Source: Candidatus Endonucleibacter bathymodioli
GTDB taxonomy: Bacteria; Pseudomonadota; Gammaproteobacteria; Pseudomonadales; Endozoicomonadaceae
NCBI GenBank assembly: GCA_030674915.1
Contig: JASXSV010000021.1
Span: 1 to 57,294 of the forward strand
Reading direction: 5' to 3'
DNA: 57,294 nt
Under the pieces are notes generated by a model. It saw nothing but the letters and a program-made list of their open reading frames with translations. It did no database searches and had not been told where the DNA came from. The number at the start of each line of letters is the position of its first letter. Positions within the stretch are counted from its first letter, which is position 1. Shown here one piece after another: positions 18,146-28,032 of the stretch. The position numbers were made by a program, and so were the translations under genes.

Positions 18146-18889
18146 ATGCCAGCAAATGATCGGCAACCTAAGTACAAGCGAATACTTTTAAAGTTAAGTG
18201 GTGAGGCTTTACAGGGTGAGGGAGGTTTCGGCATTGACCCACGTGTATTGGATCGTATCGCTTTGGAGATTGGTCAGCTTGTAGGGATTGGTGTGCAGGT
18301 GGGAATTGTTGTTGGTGGAGGGAATTTGTTTCGGGGGGCAGCGCTTAATGCTGCAGGGCTTGACCGTGTGACTGGTGATCATATGGGAATGCTAGCAACG
18401 GTTATGAATGCGCTGGGTATTCGTGACGCTCTTGAACGTTCTAATATAAATACGCGAGTCATGTCTGCTATTCCCATGAGTGGAGTGGTTGAGCACTATG
18501 ATCGTCGAAAAGCGTTAAGATATCTTAATGGCGGTGATGTGGTTATATTTGCTGCTGGAACTGGGAATCCATTTTTTACAACGGATTCTGCCGCTTGCCT
18601 GCGGGGTATTGAAATTGGTGCGGATGCAGTTCTTAAGGCGACCAAAGTTGATGGTGTTTATGATAAAGATCCCTCAAAGCACAGCGATGCAGTAAAGTTT
18701 AGCCAGCTGACCTACGATGACGTATTGGCGCAAAAACTTGGGGTGATGGATTTAACTGCAATTTGCCTGGTAAGGGATCAGCAAATGCCTGTTAGGGTCT
18801 TCAATATGAACAAAGCCGGAGCTCTTTTGAGAATTGTTGTTGGTGGTGATGAAGGCACACTAATTAATGGAGGCGACAAAAATGGTTAG
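18146..18889 (+). CDS. pyrH: Uridylate kinase (UMP kinase)
   Basis: Phosphorylates UMP to UDP in pyrimidine nucleotide synthesis; cytosolic hexamer of the amino-acid-kinase fold. The 247 residues show [14 protein letters not shown], the phosphate-binding [69 protein letters not shown] and the nucleotide-site [32 protein letters not shown] precedes the ATG. It overlaps frr by 8 bases. Confidence 0.98.
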   Translation: MPANDRQPKYKRILLKLSGEALQGEGGFGIDPRVLDRIALEIGQLVGIGVQVGIVVGGGNLFRGAALNAAGLDRVTGDHMGMLATVMNALGIRDALERSNINTRVMSAIPMSGVVEHYDRRKALRYLNGGDVVIFAAGTGNPFFTTDSAACLRGIEIGADAVLKATKVDGVYDKDPSKHSDAVKFSQLTYDDVLAQKLGVMDLTAICLVRDQQMPVRVFNMNKAGALLRIVVGGDEGTLINGGDKNG

Positions 18890-19439
18890 CGCAATCGGTA
18901 TGGACGCAGAGAAGCGTATGAAAAATAATGTGGAATCCCTGTCTATTGCGTTTGCCAAAATTCGTACTGGTCGCGCTAATCCGAGACTGTTGGATGCTGT
19001 CAGGGTATCTTACTACGGTTCAGAAATGCAGTTGTCGCAGGTAGCTAATATCAGCACTGAAGATGCTCGCACGCTGTCTGTTCGTGCCTGGGAGAGAGCA
19101 ATGGTTCCGGAGATAGAAAAGGCTATCTTGAAGTCTGATCTGGGTTTGAATCCGTCCACGGCTGGAGATGTGATTCGCATTCCTTTGCCAGCGTTAACAG
19201 AAGAAACGCGTAAAGGTTTTATCCGTCAGGCACGACAGGAAGCAGAGAGCGCCAGAATTTCCGTAAGAAATGTACGCCGTGATGCGATGTCGAATCTAAA
19301 AAACCTGGAAAAAGAAAAAGAGATTAGTGAAGATGAAGAACGTTGTGGGCAGGACAATGTCCAAAAGTTGACCAACATGTATATTGCCAAAATCGAGAAA
19401 TTGCTGGTAGATAAAGAAAGTGACCTAATAGAGATCTAG
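18882..19439 (+). CDS. frr: Ribosome recycling factor
   Basis: Splits post-termination ribosomes together with EF-G. From ATG 18882 the protein has 185 residues, the standard length. It has the family's [70 protein letters not shown] and the C-terminal helix with VRNVRRDAM and NVQKLTN. GGAGG lies 8 bases before the ATG inside the end of pyrH, indicating coupled translation. The frame extends 5 codons further up to 18867, but that ATG lies within the ribosome site itself. Confidence 0.97.
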   Translation: MVSAIGMDAEKRMKNNVESLSIAFAKIRTGRANPRLLDAVRVSYYGSEMQLSQVANISTEDARTLSVRAWERAMVPEIEKAILKSDLGLNPSTAGDVIRIPLPALTEETRKGFIRQARQEAESARISVRNVRRDAMSNLKNLEKEKEISEDEERCGQDNVQKLTNMYIAKIEKLLVDKESDLIEI

Positions 19440-19451
19440 TGTTCCTATTCT

Positions 19452-19552
19452 AGAGTGCACGGCAAGTGAACTAGGCCTCATGTGCCTATGAGTCACAGGT
19501 GTTTGGGGTGAGTTAGAGCTGTTAACAACTTTGTGCATTGGAAAGGTAACTG
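19452..19552 (+). repeat. Palindromic intergenic repeat where uppS is expected
   Basis: Reads GTGCCTATGAGTCACAGGTG, TTTGGGGTGAGTTAGAGCTG and a right end TTGTGCATTGGAAAGGTAAC. It is degenerate. It lies just after frr, in the position normally taken by uppS. Confidence 0.5.
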
Positions 19553-19837
19553 GTGTCTGGTGCAAGTGGTCTTTCATTTATATCTTTTTTACACTGCCTT
19601 GAATAACTTAGCGATTCTTTTCAGTGAAGTAGAGTATACTAACTGTTGTTATGGAAAGATGAAGATGAAAAGAGTGAGAGCCAGTAAATGTGAGTTTTGG
19701 CTGGCATGTTGACTAGTTTATGAAACAATATATCGTGAGTGTTTTAGTGGGATTGTGCTGTATTTTTCAGGTGTATGTATGTGGGACGCTCAGATTGACG
19801 TTTTATAACACCAAAGCAGGTGAGAGGTTAAAGCTTA
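19553..19837. other. Non-coding remainder of the frr-cdsA gap
   Basis: No trace of undecaprenyl diphosphate synthase (motif such as MDGNGRWA) was found in any frame. A 64-codon frame from 19720 (MKQYIVSVLVGLCCIFQVYV) looks like a signal peptide but overlaps cdsA and has no recognisable continuation. Confidence 0.55.
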
Positions 19838-20641
19838 GTGTTAAATCAAAGGGTGATGACAGGATTAGTGCTGGGTCCTCTAGCTTTGATGGCTGTTTTT
19901 TGGTTGCCTGTTGATTATTTTACTATACTTGTTGCGCTTATTGTTATGTTGGGTGGCAGGGAGTGGGCGAGCCTTGCAGGTATTGAAAATAATAATTTGA
20001 GGTGGCTTTATGCGGCCATTATCGGCTGGCTTTGTTTTCTGATTAGTATTTATTCAGTCTCTCCTATGGTGGTATTAAGTGTTGCTATCTGTTGGTGGTG
20101 TGTGGCGTTTTTTTTGATTATTCGTTATCCGGATAGTGCGAGGTGGTGTGCAAGTAAAGTTGCGAGGTTGCTAATGGGATTCGTTACATTGATTCCCGCT
20201 TGGTTGGCAATGGTTGTACTTAAGACGGTTCACGGGCCGTTTTGGATTGTGGTTTTGCTGTTTTTGGTATGGTCGACCGATGTGGGTGCGTACTTTGTGG
20301 GAAGGAGTTTTGGTAGGTGTAAGTTAGCAGGAAATGTCAGTCCAAAAAAAACCATAGAAGGGATGCTTGGTGGTGTAGTGTTGTCAATTTTTGTGGCAGT
20401 TTTTGTTTGTCTTTTCTGTGATTTTAGTTTTGTCGAAGGGCTGGAGTTTATAGCCTTAGCTGTTTTAATTGCGTTAGTCTCAGTTTTGGGTGATTTGCTA
20501 GAAAGCTTGCTAAAGAGGGTGAGGGGGGTTAAAGATAGTAGTAATCTGTTACCGGGTCATGGGGGGATTCTAGATCGAATTGACAGCCTGACAGCTGCTT
20601 TGCCGGTGTTTACGCTTATTATTATAGCGAATGGAGGGTAG
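19838..20641 (+). CDS. cdsA: Phosphatidate cytidylyltransferase (CDP-diglyceride synthase)
   Basis: Makes CDP-diacylglycerol from CTP and phosphatidic acid, the precursor of phosphatidylglycerol and phosphatidylethanolamine. The 267-residue integral inner-membrane protein has about eight hydrophobic segments, the conserved WSTDVGAYFVGRSFGRCKL and SPKKTIEGMLGG loop, and the C-terminal signature LLKRVRGVKDSSNLLPGHGG followed by ILDRIDS. The start is GTG 19838, with GAGAGG about 10 bases upstream. Its stop overlaps the ribosome site of dxr. Confidence 0.96.
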   Translation: MLNQRVMTGLVLGPLALMAVFWLPVDYFTILVALIVMLGGREWASLAGIENNNLRWLYAAIIGWLCFLISIYSVSPMVVLSVAICWWCVAFFLIIRYPDSARWCASKVARLLMGFVTLIPAWLAMVVLKTVHGPFWIVVLLFLVWSTDVGAYFVGRSFGRCKLAGNVSPKKTIEGMLGGVVLSIFVAVFVCLFCDFSFVEGLEFIALAVLIALVSVLGDLLESLLKRVRGVKDSSNLLPGHGGILDRIDSLTAALPVFTLIIIANGG

Positions 20642-20642
20642 A

Positions 20643-21836
20643 GTGCAGCAAGTTTGTATTTTGGGTTCTACTGGGTCTGTTGGGCAAAATACACTGAATG
20701 TTATTGCCCTAAATAGTGAGAGATACCGTGTTCATTCACTGGTAGGCGGTAAGAATTACAAAGTAATGTTGGGTCAGATTCGCCAGTTTGCGCCAGAAAG
20801 GGTTGTTATGTCTGATCCTTATGCGGCGAAGTGGTTATGTGAGGCTGTAAAGGTTGAGAGTCTTAAGACAGAGGTTTTAAGTGGCTCCTGGCAGATGGAG
20901 AGTGTTGCTGCGGATAGTGCTGTTGATATTGTTATGGCGGCCATTGTAGGTGCTGTAGGTTTATTGCCAACTCTGTCTGCTATTAAGGCGGGAAAGAAAG
21001 TATTGCTGGCTAATAAAGAAGCCTTGGTGATGATGGGCGATTTGTTTATGGAGTCGGTTCGTAATTCTGGGGCGGTACTTTTGCCTATAGATAGTGAGCA
21101 CAATGCTATATTTCAGTGCATGCCTAAGGAGTATGCTACAGGACTTGATAATATTGGTGTTCGCCGTATTTTGTTGACGGCTTCCGGAGGGCCGTTCAGA
21201 GATAGGCCGTTGGACACTTTTGCAGGTATTACACCAGCGCAAGCTTGCGCACATCCAAGATGGTGCATGGGGAAAAAGATTTCAGTTGACTCTGCGACCA
21301 TGATGAATAAAGGGCTTGAGTTTATAGAGGCTTGTTGGTTGTTTGGCGCTAGAGCCTCTCAGGTAGAGGTGGTTATTCATCCCCAGAGTATTATTCATTC
21401 GATGGTTGACTACAATGATGGTTCTGTCTTGGCTCAGATGGGGAATCCTGATATGAGAACTCCTATTGCCCATGCCTTGGCGTGGCCTCAGAGGATTAAT
21501 TCGGGTGTTTCTCCTTTGTCGCTGATAGATATAGCGAGGCTTGATTTTTATGAACCATGTATGAAGCGCTATAAGTGCTTGGGGTTGGCAACTGAAGCTG
21601 CAGCAGCAGGAGGTACTGCTGCTGCGATGCTGAATGCGGCTAATGAAGAGGCGGTGGATGCATTTCTTGGAGGGGGCTTACAGTTTGATAGTATTGCGGA
21701 GGTTGTTGATTTTACTTTGCAGTCTTTGCAGGTAGTGCCAGCGGATAGCGTTGATTCGGTGCTGAATGCGGATCGTTTGGCGCGATCGATAGCTAAAAAA
21801 CAGATTGATGGGCTGGGGCCGGGGCATGGTAGATGA
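20643..21836 (+). CDS. dxr: 1-deoxy-D-xylulose 5-phosphate reductoisomerase
   Basis: The second step of the MEP isoprenoid pathway: NADPH-dependent conversion of DXP to 2-C-methylerythritol 4-phosphate. Motifs are the nucleotide-binding GSTGSVGQNTL, LLANKEALVMMG, the metal and substrate site PIDSEHNAIFQC, LTASGGPFRD, and WCMGKKISVDSATMMNKGLE followed by FIEACWLF. I prefer GTG 20643, which has GGAGGG 4-5 bases upstream and gives 397 residues. An ATG at 20631 lies inside that ribosome site. It overlaps the end of cdsA in the usual way. Confidence 0.97.
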   Translation: MQQVCILGSTGSVGQNTLNVIALNSERYRVHSLVGGKNYKVMLGQIRQFAPERVVMSDPYAAKWLCEAVKVESLKTEVLSGSWQMESVAADSAVDIVMAAIVGAVGLLPTLSAIKAGKKVLLANKEALVMMGDLFMESVRNSGAVLLPIDSEHNAIFQCMPKEYATGLDNIGVRRILLTASGGPFRDRPLDTFAGITPAQACAHPRWCMGKKISVDSATMMNKGLEFIEACWLFGARASQVEVVIHPQSIIHSMVDYNDGSVLAQMGNPDMRTPIAHALAWPQRINSGVSPLSLIDIARLDFYEPCMKRYKCLGLATEAAAAGGTAAAMLNAANEEAVDAFLGGGLQFDSIAEVVDFTLQSLQVVPADSVDSVLNADRLARSIAKKQIDGLGPGHGR

Positions 21837-21891
21837 TGAAAATTTTGTTGAGTTTTTGTTCGTTTTATGATTATTTTGGTGAGGCGCTGGC

Positions 21892-23268
21892 ATGATTTTG
21901 GAAGCACTGCAAGCAGTAGTTGCATTCGTTTTTACGCTTGGCATATTGGTTGGCGTTCATGAATATGGTCATTTTTGGGTGGCTCGTCGCTGTGGTGTAA
22001 AAGTATTGCGTTTTTCTATAGGGTTTGGAAAACGCTTGTGGACTCGGACAGATTGTCATGGTACTGAGTTTTCTTTAGCGGCTATCCCTTTGGGTGGTTA
22101 TGTGAAAATGCTGGATGAGCGTGAAGGTCCTGTTCCTGATAATGAAAAACATCTATCGTTCAACAACAAAACTGTTATATCACGAATAGCCATTGTCGCA
22201 GCAGGACCTGCTGCAAATTTTTTATTGGCTATTGTTGCGTTGTGGTTGATGTATTTACTTGGAGTTAAAGCTGTTATTCCTGTAGTTGGTGAGGTTCTGC
22301 CTAATTCGCCTGCGGCAGAGGCGGAAATTAGAGTGGGTGATGAAATTCTTTCTGTGGATGGTAAAGATGTTTATGGATGGCAGGATGTTAATATGGCGTT
22401 GCTGTCGCTTATCGGTGAAACGGGAGTAATTACTGTATCTGTTCGTTCCGGAGAGATGGTAGGTAAGTCTGAAGGTTTTGTTTTTGAGCGGAAATTAGTG
22501 TTTAATGATTGGCTTGTTGGGAATGATCCGCTTGATCCGCTAAATTCTCTGGGGGTTGTTCCTTATGCGCCGGTGATTATCGCTGTTATTGGCGAGGTTG
22601 TAGCCGGTGGTGCTGCTGCAGGGGCAGGTATTGTTTTTGGCGATAAAATTTTAAGTGTTGATGGTATTGAGGTGAAAGATTGGATACATTGGGTTGATCT
22701 AGTTCGTGCGAGCCCCAATAAGGAAATGGTGGTAGATGTGCTTCGGTCAGAGCATATTATCTCTTTGACATTAATACCGAAAGTTAAGGAGATAGAAGGG
22801 CAGGAAGTAGGCTATATTGGTGCCGGTGTGCAAGAAGTGATCTGGCCTGATGGTATGGTGAGAACTCAGAGGTTTAATCCTATAACTGCTTTGTTTAAGG
22901 GGGCTGAGACTACATGGATATTAACCTCTATGACGTTTGGATCCCTCTGGAAAATGGTAATTGGACTGTTGTCGGTAAAAAACTTGAGTGGGCCGATTAC
23001 CATTGCTAAGGTTGCAAGTGCTTCACTGAGTTCTGGGTTTGAGAGTTTTTTGTATTTTTTAGGAATTCTGAGTGTTAGCTTGGGTGTACTTAATCTGTTG
23101 CCTATTCCTGTGCTTGATGGAGGGCATCTTATGTTCTACTTGGTAGAGCTGGTTAGGGGAAAGGCTTTGTCTGAGTGGGTCCAGGAGTTGGGTCTTAAAA
23201 TTGGAATGGCCCTAGTAATGTGTGTCATGATACTGGCTATCTATAATGATTTAGCTAGGTTGTTTTGA
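21892..23268 (+). CDS. rseP: Site-2 intramembrane zinc protease RseP
   Basis: Cleaves anti-sigma factor RseA and signal-peptide remnants in the inner membrane. The 458 residues show the zinc motif HEYGH (H23, E24, H27) in the first transmembrane segment. Two periplasmic PDZ domains follow (about 115-195 and 205-290; each has a VGDEILSVDGKDV or FGDKILSVDGIEV core), and the third ligand lies in NLLPIPVLDGGH in a late transmembrane segment. It sits in the standard dxr-rseP-bamA order, but a repeat copy widens the gap to bamA to 155 bases. Confidence 0.97.
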   Translation: MILEALQAVVAFVFTLGILVGVHEYGHFWVARRCGVKVLRFSIGFGKRLWTRTDCHGTEFSLAAIPLGGYVKMLDEREGPVPDNEKHLSFNNKTVISRIAIVAAGPAANFLLAIVALWLMYLLGVKAVIPVVGEVLPNSPAAEAEIRVGDEILSVDGKDVYGWQDVNMALLSLIGETGVITVSVRSGEMVGKSEGFVFERKLVFNDWLVGNDPLDPLNSLGVVPYAPVIIAVIGEVVAGGAAAGAGIVFGDKILSVDGIEVKDWIHWVDLVRASPNKEMVVDVLRSEHIISLTLIPKVKEIEGQEVGYIGAGVQEVIWPDGMVRTQRFNPITALFKGAETTWILTSMTFGSLWKMVIGLLSVKNLSGPITIAKVASASLSSGFESFLYFLGILSVSLGVLNLLPIPVLDGGHLMFYLVELVRGKALSEWVQELGLKIGMALVMCVMILAIYNDLARLF

Positions 23269-23278
23269 TCATATATCC

Positions 23279-23398
23279 ATTACTTAAGGTGTGACTAAAC
23301 GATAAGCAAGCGAACTACATGAGTCTATGGGTAGTAGGTGATTGTGGTGAGTTAGGGCAGTCGATAACTTCATGCCTTTAAGTGTAGTGGTTGTATAC
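23279..23398 (+). repeat. Palindromic intergenic repeat between rseP and bamA
   Basis: Reads TTAAGGTGTGACTAAACGAT, CATGAGTCTATGGGTAGTAG, GTGATTGTGGTGAG, GTCGATAACTTCATGCCTTT and a right end TTGTATACTGGG. It ends about 25 bases before the bamA start. Confidence 0.7.
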
Positions 23399-23423
23399 TG
23401 GGTAAATATGAATACGGATAAAA

Positions 23424-25754
23424 ATGGGCGCTATGAATCGATTACTTTTGTCACTGCTGTTGGGTTCCGTAGTTTATATGTCAGAAGTTCAGGCATTTAT
23501 TATTTCTAATATCAGGGTTGAAGGCCTGCAACGCGTTTCAATGGGTACAGTATATAGTGCTCTTCCTATTGAAATAGGCACTGATGTTGATTCAGCTGCT
23601 ATTGCTGCTTCTGTAAAGGCTTTATTTCGAACTGGGTATTTTAAAGATATTGATGTAGGCAGGGACGAACAGGTGCTTGTCATCACTGTTGTTGAGAGGC
23701 CTTCTATTAGTGATATTGCTATCAAGGGCAACAAGGCTATAAAGACCGAAGACTTAATAAGCGGGCTTAGTAAGGCGGGATTGGCAGAAGGAGAGATTTT
23801 TCAGCAGGCAACCTTGGATTCGATCAAGCTAGAGTTGGAGCGGCAGTATGTTGGGCAGGGTCGCTATGGAGTTATCATTACTGCAGATGTAAAGGCGCAG
23901 CCTAAAAACAGGGTACAACTGTCGATTAATATTAAGGAGGGAAGTGTTGCCAAAATCAGCCATATTAATGTGGTGGGGAATACTGTCTTTTCGTTGCAAG
24001 ACTTACTAGATCTGTTCGAGTTGAAAGAAAGTAGCTGGTATGGCTTTTTCTCTTCAAGTGATAAATACTCTCGAGAAAAGCTGTCGGGCGACCTTGAACG
24101 ACTACGGTCGCATTATCTTGATAGAGGGTATATTAATTTTGATATTTCTTCTACACAGGTGGCCATTAGTGCTGATAAAGGAAATATTTATATCACGGTT
24201 AGTATTGATGAAGGTGAACAGTACAAGATTAGTGATGTTAGGCTTACAGGGGATTTGATTATTCCTGAGGATGAGGCAAAGGGTCTATTGTTGGTGAAAG
24301 AGGGTCAGGTATTTTCCCGTAAAGATGTAACAGCAACAGAGGAGTTGATGAGTAGCCGTTTGGGCAATGAGGGTTATACTTTTGCGAGTGTGGCGGGAAT
24401 TCCTAAGGCCAATATTGAGAATAAGACTGTTTCGTTGACTTTTTTTGTTGACCCAGGTCGTCGTGCTTATGTACGGAGGATTAATTTTTCCGGTAACGTC
24501 AGAACGGATGATGAGGTGTTGCGCCGAGAGATGAGACAGCTTGAAGGGGCTTCGGCCAACACTGAAAAAATAGAAATATCCAAGACGCGTCTAGAAAGGT
24601 TGGGTTATTTTCGAGAGGTGCGGATAGAGACGTTACCAGTAGCTGGTACAAGTGATCAGCTTGATCTGCATTATGCTGTGGAAGAACAGCCATCCGGCAG
24701 TATCACTGCTAGCGTTGGTTACTCGCAATCTGACGGGTTGCTGCTGGGTGGTTCGATTAGCCAGAGTAACTTTATGGGAACCGGTAACAAGGTTTCACTT
24801 GGTTTGAATAAAAGTGATATTAGTCAGTTGTATAGTTTTAGTTTTACTGATCCTTATTACACCGTAGATGGTGTTAGTCGTGGGTTTGGTGCGTATTACC
24901 GGAGTACTGACTATAAAGACTCTGATATTTCCAATTACTCGGCGGATGCATGGGGAACAGATATTCGTTTTTCTTATCCGTTGTCTGAAACTCAATCAAT
25001 TAATTTCAGCCTAGGGGTTGAGGGAACTAAAATATCAACAGGAACGTACACCACTACTGTGATTACAGACTATTTAAAAAAAGAGGGTGATAATTTTACT
25101 AATTATAAGGCAAGTCTTGGCTGGTCTGAGTCTGAGCTTAATAAAGGACTACTACCTACGCGTGGGTTTGCCCAGAGTGTGTCGTTGCAGGCGGCAGTCC
25201 CAGGGTCAAGTATTACATTCTTTAAAATGATCTATAGGGGGCAATATTTCCAGCCGTTGACTGAGACTTTGACTGCTCGTTTTTCAACCCGTTTGGGCTA
25301 TGGTGCTGCCTATGGTACGACTAGTGATATGCCGTTTTTTGAGAATTTTTATTCCGGTGGTTTTGGTTCTATAAGAGGTTACAAGGACAATACTTTGGGG
25401 CCGAAAGCGAAGGAAAATAAAGTTGATGGCAGCTGGAGTAGTATCGGAGGGAATGCCGTTGCTGAAGGATCTGTGGAAATATTATTCGCTTTACCTTTCA
25501 TTAAAGATCAGCGATCCTTGCGAACTAGTGTGTTTTTAGATTTTGGTAATGTATTTGATACATTTGCTGGTAATAGGGGAGGTAATTATGAGGGTGCCAA
25601 GCTAAGGTTTGATGAAATAAGATATAGTGCTGGTGTTGGTTTGACGTGGGTAACACCGCTAGGGCCGTTAACCTTCAGTCTGGCCCAGGCTCTTAATGAG
25701 AAGAATAGAGATGAAACTCAAATATTCCAGTTCTCTTTGGGGGCGCCATTCTAG
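23424..25754 (+). CDS. bamA: Outer-membrane protein assembly factor BamA
   Basis: The central subunit of the BAM complex, which inserts beta-barrel proteins into the outer membrane. The 776 residues comprise a signal peptide (LLLSLLLGSVVYMSEVQA), five POTRA domains to about residue 420 (first strand FIISNIRVEGLQRVS; others begin ISDIAIKGNKAI, ISHINVVGNTVF, ISDVRLTGDLII, VRRINFSGNVRT) and a 16-strand barrel. The substrate-facing loop has SGGFGSIRGYKDNTLGP, and the chain ends FQFSLGAPF with the C-terminal aromatic residue typical of barrels. An alternative ATG lies three codons later (23433). Length is normal. Confidence 0.98.
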   Translation: MGAMNRLLLSLLLGSVVYMSEVQAFIISNIRVEGLQRVSMGTVYSALPIEIGTDVDSAAIAASVKALFRTGYFKDIDVGRDEQVLVITVVERPSISDIAIKGNKAIKTEDLISGLSKAGLAEGEIFQQATLDSIKLELERQYVGQGRYGVIITADVKAQPKNRVQLSINIKEGSVAKISHINVVGNTVFSLQDLLDLFELKESSWYGFFSSSDKYSREKLSGDLERLRSHYLDRGYINFDISSTQVAISADKGNIYITVSIDEGEQYKISDVRLTGDLIIPEDEAKGLLLVKEGQVFSRKDVTATEELMSSRLGNEGYTFASVAGIPKANIENKTVSLTFFVDPGRRAYVRRINFSGNVRTDDEVLRREMRQLEGASANTEKIEISKTRLERLGYFREVRIETLPVAGTSDQLDLHYAVEEQPSGSITASVGYSQSDGLLLGGSISQSNFMGTGNKVSLGLNKSDISQLYSFSFTDPYYTVDGVSRGFGAYYRSTDYKDSDISNYSADAWGTDIRFSYPLSETQSINFSLGVEGTKISTGTYTTTVITDYLKKEGDNFTNYKASLGWSESELNKGLLPTRGFAQSVSLQAAVPGSSITFFKMIYRGQYFQPLTETLTARFSTRLGYGAAYGTTSDMPFFENFYSGGFGSIRGYKDNTLGPKAKENKVDGSWSSIGGNAVAEGSVEILFALPFIKDQRSLRTSVFLDFGNVFDTFAGNRGGNYEGAKLRFDEIRYSAGVGLTWVTPLGPLTFSLAQALNEKNRDETQIFQFSLGAPF

Positions 25755-25850
25755 TTGTAGGAACTCAGGCTTGGTGATTATCTGCTTGTGAAAAAAATAT
25801 GCTAATGGAGTGTGTGTTCCTAGGTCCGTTGTGGTTTTTTTTCTGAATGC

Positions 25851-25970
25851 ATATACCCATTCAATGGTATGTGCGAGTAGGCGAGAAGAGAGTGAATCCA
25901 CGTGAGCTTAAGAGTAGTGCAAGGTTAGGGGGAATGAGAGTAGCCAGCATAATTAACTACTTTAATGGTG
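25851..25970 (+). repeat. Palindromic intergenic repeat between bamA and skp
   Basis: A clear copy. The left end is TATACCCATTCAATGG then GTGCGAGTAGGCGAGAAG, then GTGAGCTTAAGAGTAGTG, GAGAGTAGCCAGCATAATTA and a right end TACTTTAATGG. It fills part of the 417-base gap. The remainder (25971-26171) holds nothing recognised. Confidence 0.75.
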
Positions 25971-26171
25971 AAAGGGTCGTGTCTTCTTTATGATTGAGCT
26001 AAGTGTGCTTAATTGGGTATATTAATTTTAAGTTCTTGTTGTTAGGTACTGCCCAGAATTTTTTAAATTTTCATATCTGTGGTACTTGTGTGATTTTTAT
26101 TGGGTGATACTGTTTGTTCTTTTGTTGTAAGACGGTATCGGATGAGTGTTAAATAGATCGGGAGACTGAAT

Positions 26172-26735
26172 TTGAAACAAATAAGATTGGTTGTGATTGA
26201 ACTAGCTATACTGGTTTCATTGTCCTTTGTTGTTGGTCAATCTGTGGCTAAGCAGCCATTATCAGCCATAAAAACTAATGAGGTGAATAAAGTATCGGTA
26301 AGAATTGCGATTGTTGATTCTGAAATGGCTGTGCTTGAATCAGATGATGCTAAAAAGTACGCCAAGGAGTCTGCGAGTTTGTTTGCTCCTAGAATAAAAA
26401 AATTGAAAGACCTGCAAGAAGACATCCAGAATATGGAAAAAAAACTTGAAAAAGACAGTCCCATACTGACTGAGTTGCAGAGGGATAACCGGCAATTAGA
26501 AATTAAGCGTAAATATGAAGATCTTCAGCTGCAAGATCGTCAGTTGCGTATGGATAAATCACGCTCTGATCAAGCAGAGCTTGGCAAAATTAGACCTAAG
26601 TTGGATGGAGCTATAGAAACAGTTGCGAAGAAAATGGGGTATGATTTGGTACTTGAGAAAGGTGCAGTTCGTTTTATGGAGGCCGAGCTTGATATTACAC
26701 GCATGATTATTGAGCGTATTAATCAGATTAAATAA
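26172..26735 (+). CDS. skp: Periplasmic chaperone Skp/OmpH family
   Basis: Holds unfolded outer-membrane proteins in the periplasm on their way to BamA. The 187 residues begin with a signal peptide (hydrophobic LVVIELAILVSLSFVVG). The mature part starts at about residue 42 with VRIAIVDSEMAVLESDDAKK, followed by a long coiled coil of K, E, Q and L (IKKLKDLQEDIQNMEKKLEK and onward) and the family C-terminus KKMGYDLVLEKGAVRFME. The start is TTG 26172 with CGGGAG about 9 bases upstream. The bamA-skp-lpxD order supports the assignment. Confidence 0.93.
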   Translation: MKQIRLVVIELAILVSLSFVVGQSVAKQPLSAIKTNEVNKVSVRIAIVDSEMAVLESDDAKKYAKESASLFAPRIKKLKDLQEDIQNMEKKLEKDSPILTELQRDNRQLEIKRKYEDLQLQDRQLRMDKSRSDQAELGKIRPKLDGAIETVAKKMGYDLVLEKGAVRFMEAELDITRMIIERINQIK

Positions 26736-26761
26736 TCCTACAGATTGTATATTCTATTATT

Positions 26762-26865
26762 CTGTGGTGAGGTTGCTTACTGATTTCACTAATCTAAGCA
26801 CTCACCATTAAGCTTAGGTCGTTTGTCCTTTGTTCATGCCGGCACTAACAATGGCTATAGACGAA
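26762..26865 (-). repeat. Palindromic intergenic repeat between skp and lpxD
   Basis: A degenerate copy in the reverse sense: TGGTGAGGTTGCTTACTGAT, CACTAATCTAAGCACTCACC, GCTTAGGTCGTTTGTCC and a right end TAACAATGGCTATAG. Confidence 0.5.
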
Positions 26866-27015
26866 GAAAGGGTTCGGAAGTACATCCTCAATTCAGAAGA
26901 TAGTGGTGAACATCGAGATTAGTTGGGCTCCGGTGTTTGATGCACCAAACGTGCTAATTTGAGCCATTTTAGGGCGTCCATTGAGAAACATCCGGTTTCC
27001 TGAAGTAATTTGATA

Positions 27016-28032
27016 ATGAAACAAGACTCGTACACATTGGGAAATCTAGCGGAGTTTGCAGGATCGCGCTTGGTCGGTGATGCACGTAGAGTTATTTTTG
27101 GTATCAACACTTTACAGGATGCTGGTGAAGGAGATCTTAGTTTTCTTGCTAGTCCTGCCTATGCTAGATACTTGAATACGACTAAGGCAGCAGCTGTTAT
27201 CTTAGCGCCTGATAGAGTGGCGGAATTCTGTGGTAATATGCTGGTACTTGATAATCCCTATCTTGGTTATGCCAAAGTTTCCCATTTGTTTAACCCTGAT
27301 AAGGGTTTGACGGCTGGCGTTCATTCAAGTGCTGTAGTGAGTACTGATACTGATATCCACTCTGATGTGGCAATAGGGCCAAATGTTGTCATTGAAGGTG
27401 GGGTTGTTATTGGTTCTGGAGTTCGGATAGATGCTGGGGTTGTTATTGGTCATGATACTGTTATTGGTAGGGATACACATTTATCTAGGAATGTAACTAT
27501 TTGTCATGGAGTTGCTATCGGTGAGCGTGTGATAATTCATCCTGGAGCAGTGATTGGTAGTGATGGTTTTGGTAATGCTAGAGATAAAGACAAGTGGTGT
27601 AAAATAGCGCAGATAGGCGGTGTCATAATTGGTGATGATGTTGAGGTTGGTTCTTGTACTTGTATAGATCGAGGTGCGTTAGGGGATACTGTTATAGGTG
27701 ATGGTGTCAGGCTGGATAACTTAATCCAGATAGCTCATAATGTCATCGTTGGCAAGAATACAGCTATTGCTGCTTCTGTTGGTATTTCAGGAAGTACTCG
27801 CATAGGAGAAAATTGTACTATAGGTGGGCAGGCTGGTTTTGCTGGTCATATTGATATCGCGGATAGTGTTCATGTTGGTGGTATGGCGATGGTAACGCGT
27901 TCAATTTCACACCCAGGATCTTATTCTTCGGGCACAGGTCTAATGAAGGCGAGAGAATGGAGAAAGAGTGTAGTTCGTTTTAGGAAGTTAGATGATTTAG
28001 CTAAGCGTCTTAAACGGCTTGAAAATCGGTAA
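27016..28032 (+). CDS. lpxD: UDP-3-O-(3-hydroxyacyl)glucosamine N-acyltransferase
   Basis: The third step of lipid A synthesis: adds an N-linked hydroxyacyl chain to UDP-3-O-acylglucosamine. The 338 residues include an N-terminal uridine-binding domain (ISFLA-type segment DLSFLASPAYARYL), then a left-handed beta-helix of hexapeptide repeats (about 100-280), the conserved VIGSDGFGNARD, and IQIAHNVIVG with the catalytic His. A C-terminal helix closes the protein. The start is ATG 27016; an in-frame TTG two codons earlier is possible, and no strong ribosome site was seen for either. Confidence 0.96.
   Translation: MKQDSYTLGNLAEFAGSRLVGDARRVIFGINTLQDAGEGDLSFLASPAYARYLNTTKAAAVILAPDRVAEFCGNMLVLDNPYLGYAKVSHLFNPDKGLTAGVHSSAVVSTDTDIHSDVAIGPNVVIEGGVVIGSGVRIDAGVVIGHDTVIGRDTHLSRNVTICHGVAIGERVIIHPGAVIGSDGFGNARDKDKWCKIAQIGGVIIGDDVEVGSCTCIDRGALGDTVIGDGVRLDNLIQIAHNVIVGKNTAIAASVGISGSTRIGENCTIGGQAGFAGHIDIADSVHVGGMAMVTRSISHPGSYSSGTGLMKAREWRKSVVRFRKLDDLAKRLKRLENR

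Noticed and set aside
19720..19914. 64-codon frame with a signal-peptide-like start before cdsA
   Set aside because: It overlaps the conserved start of cdsA in another frame and has no recognisable mature part.
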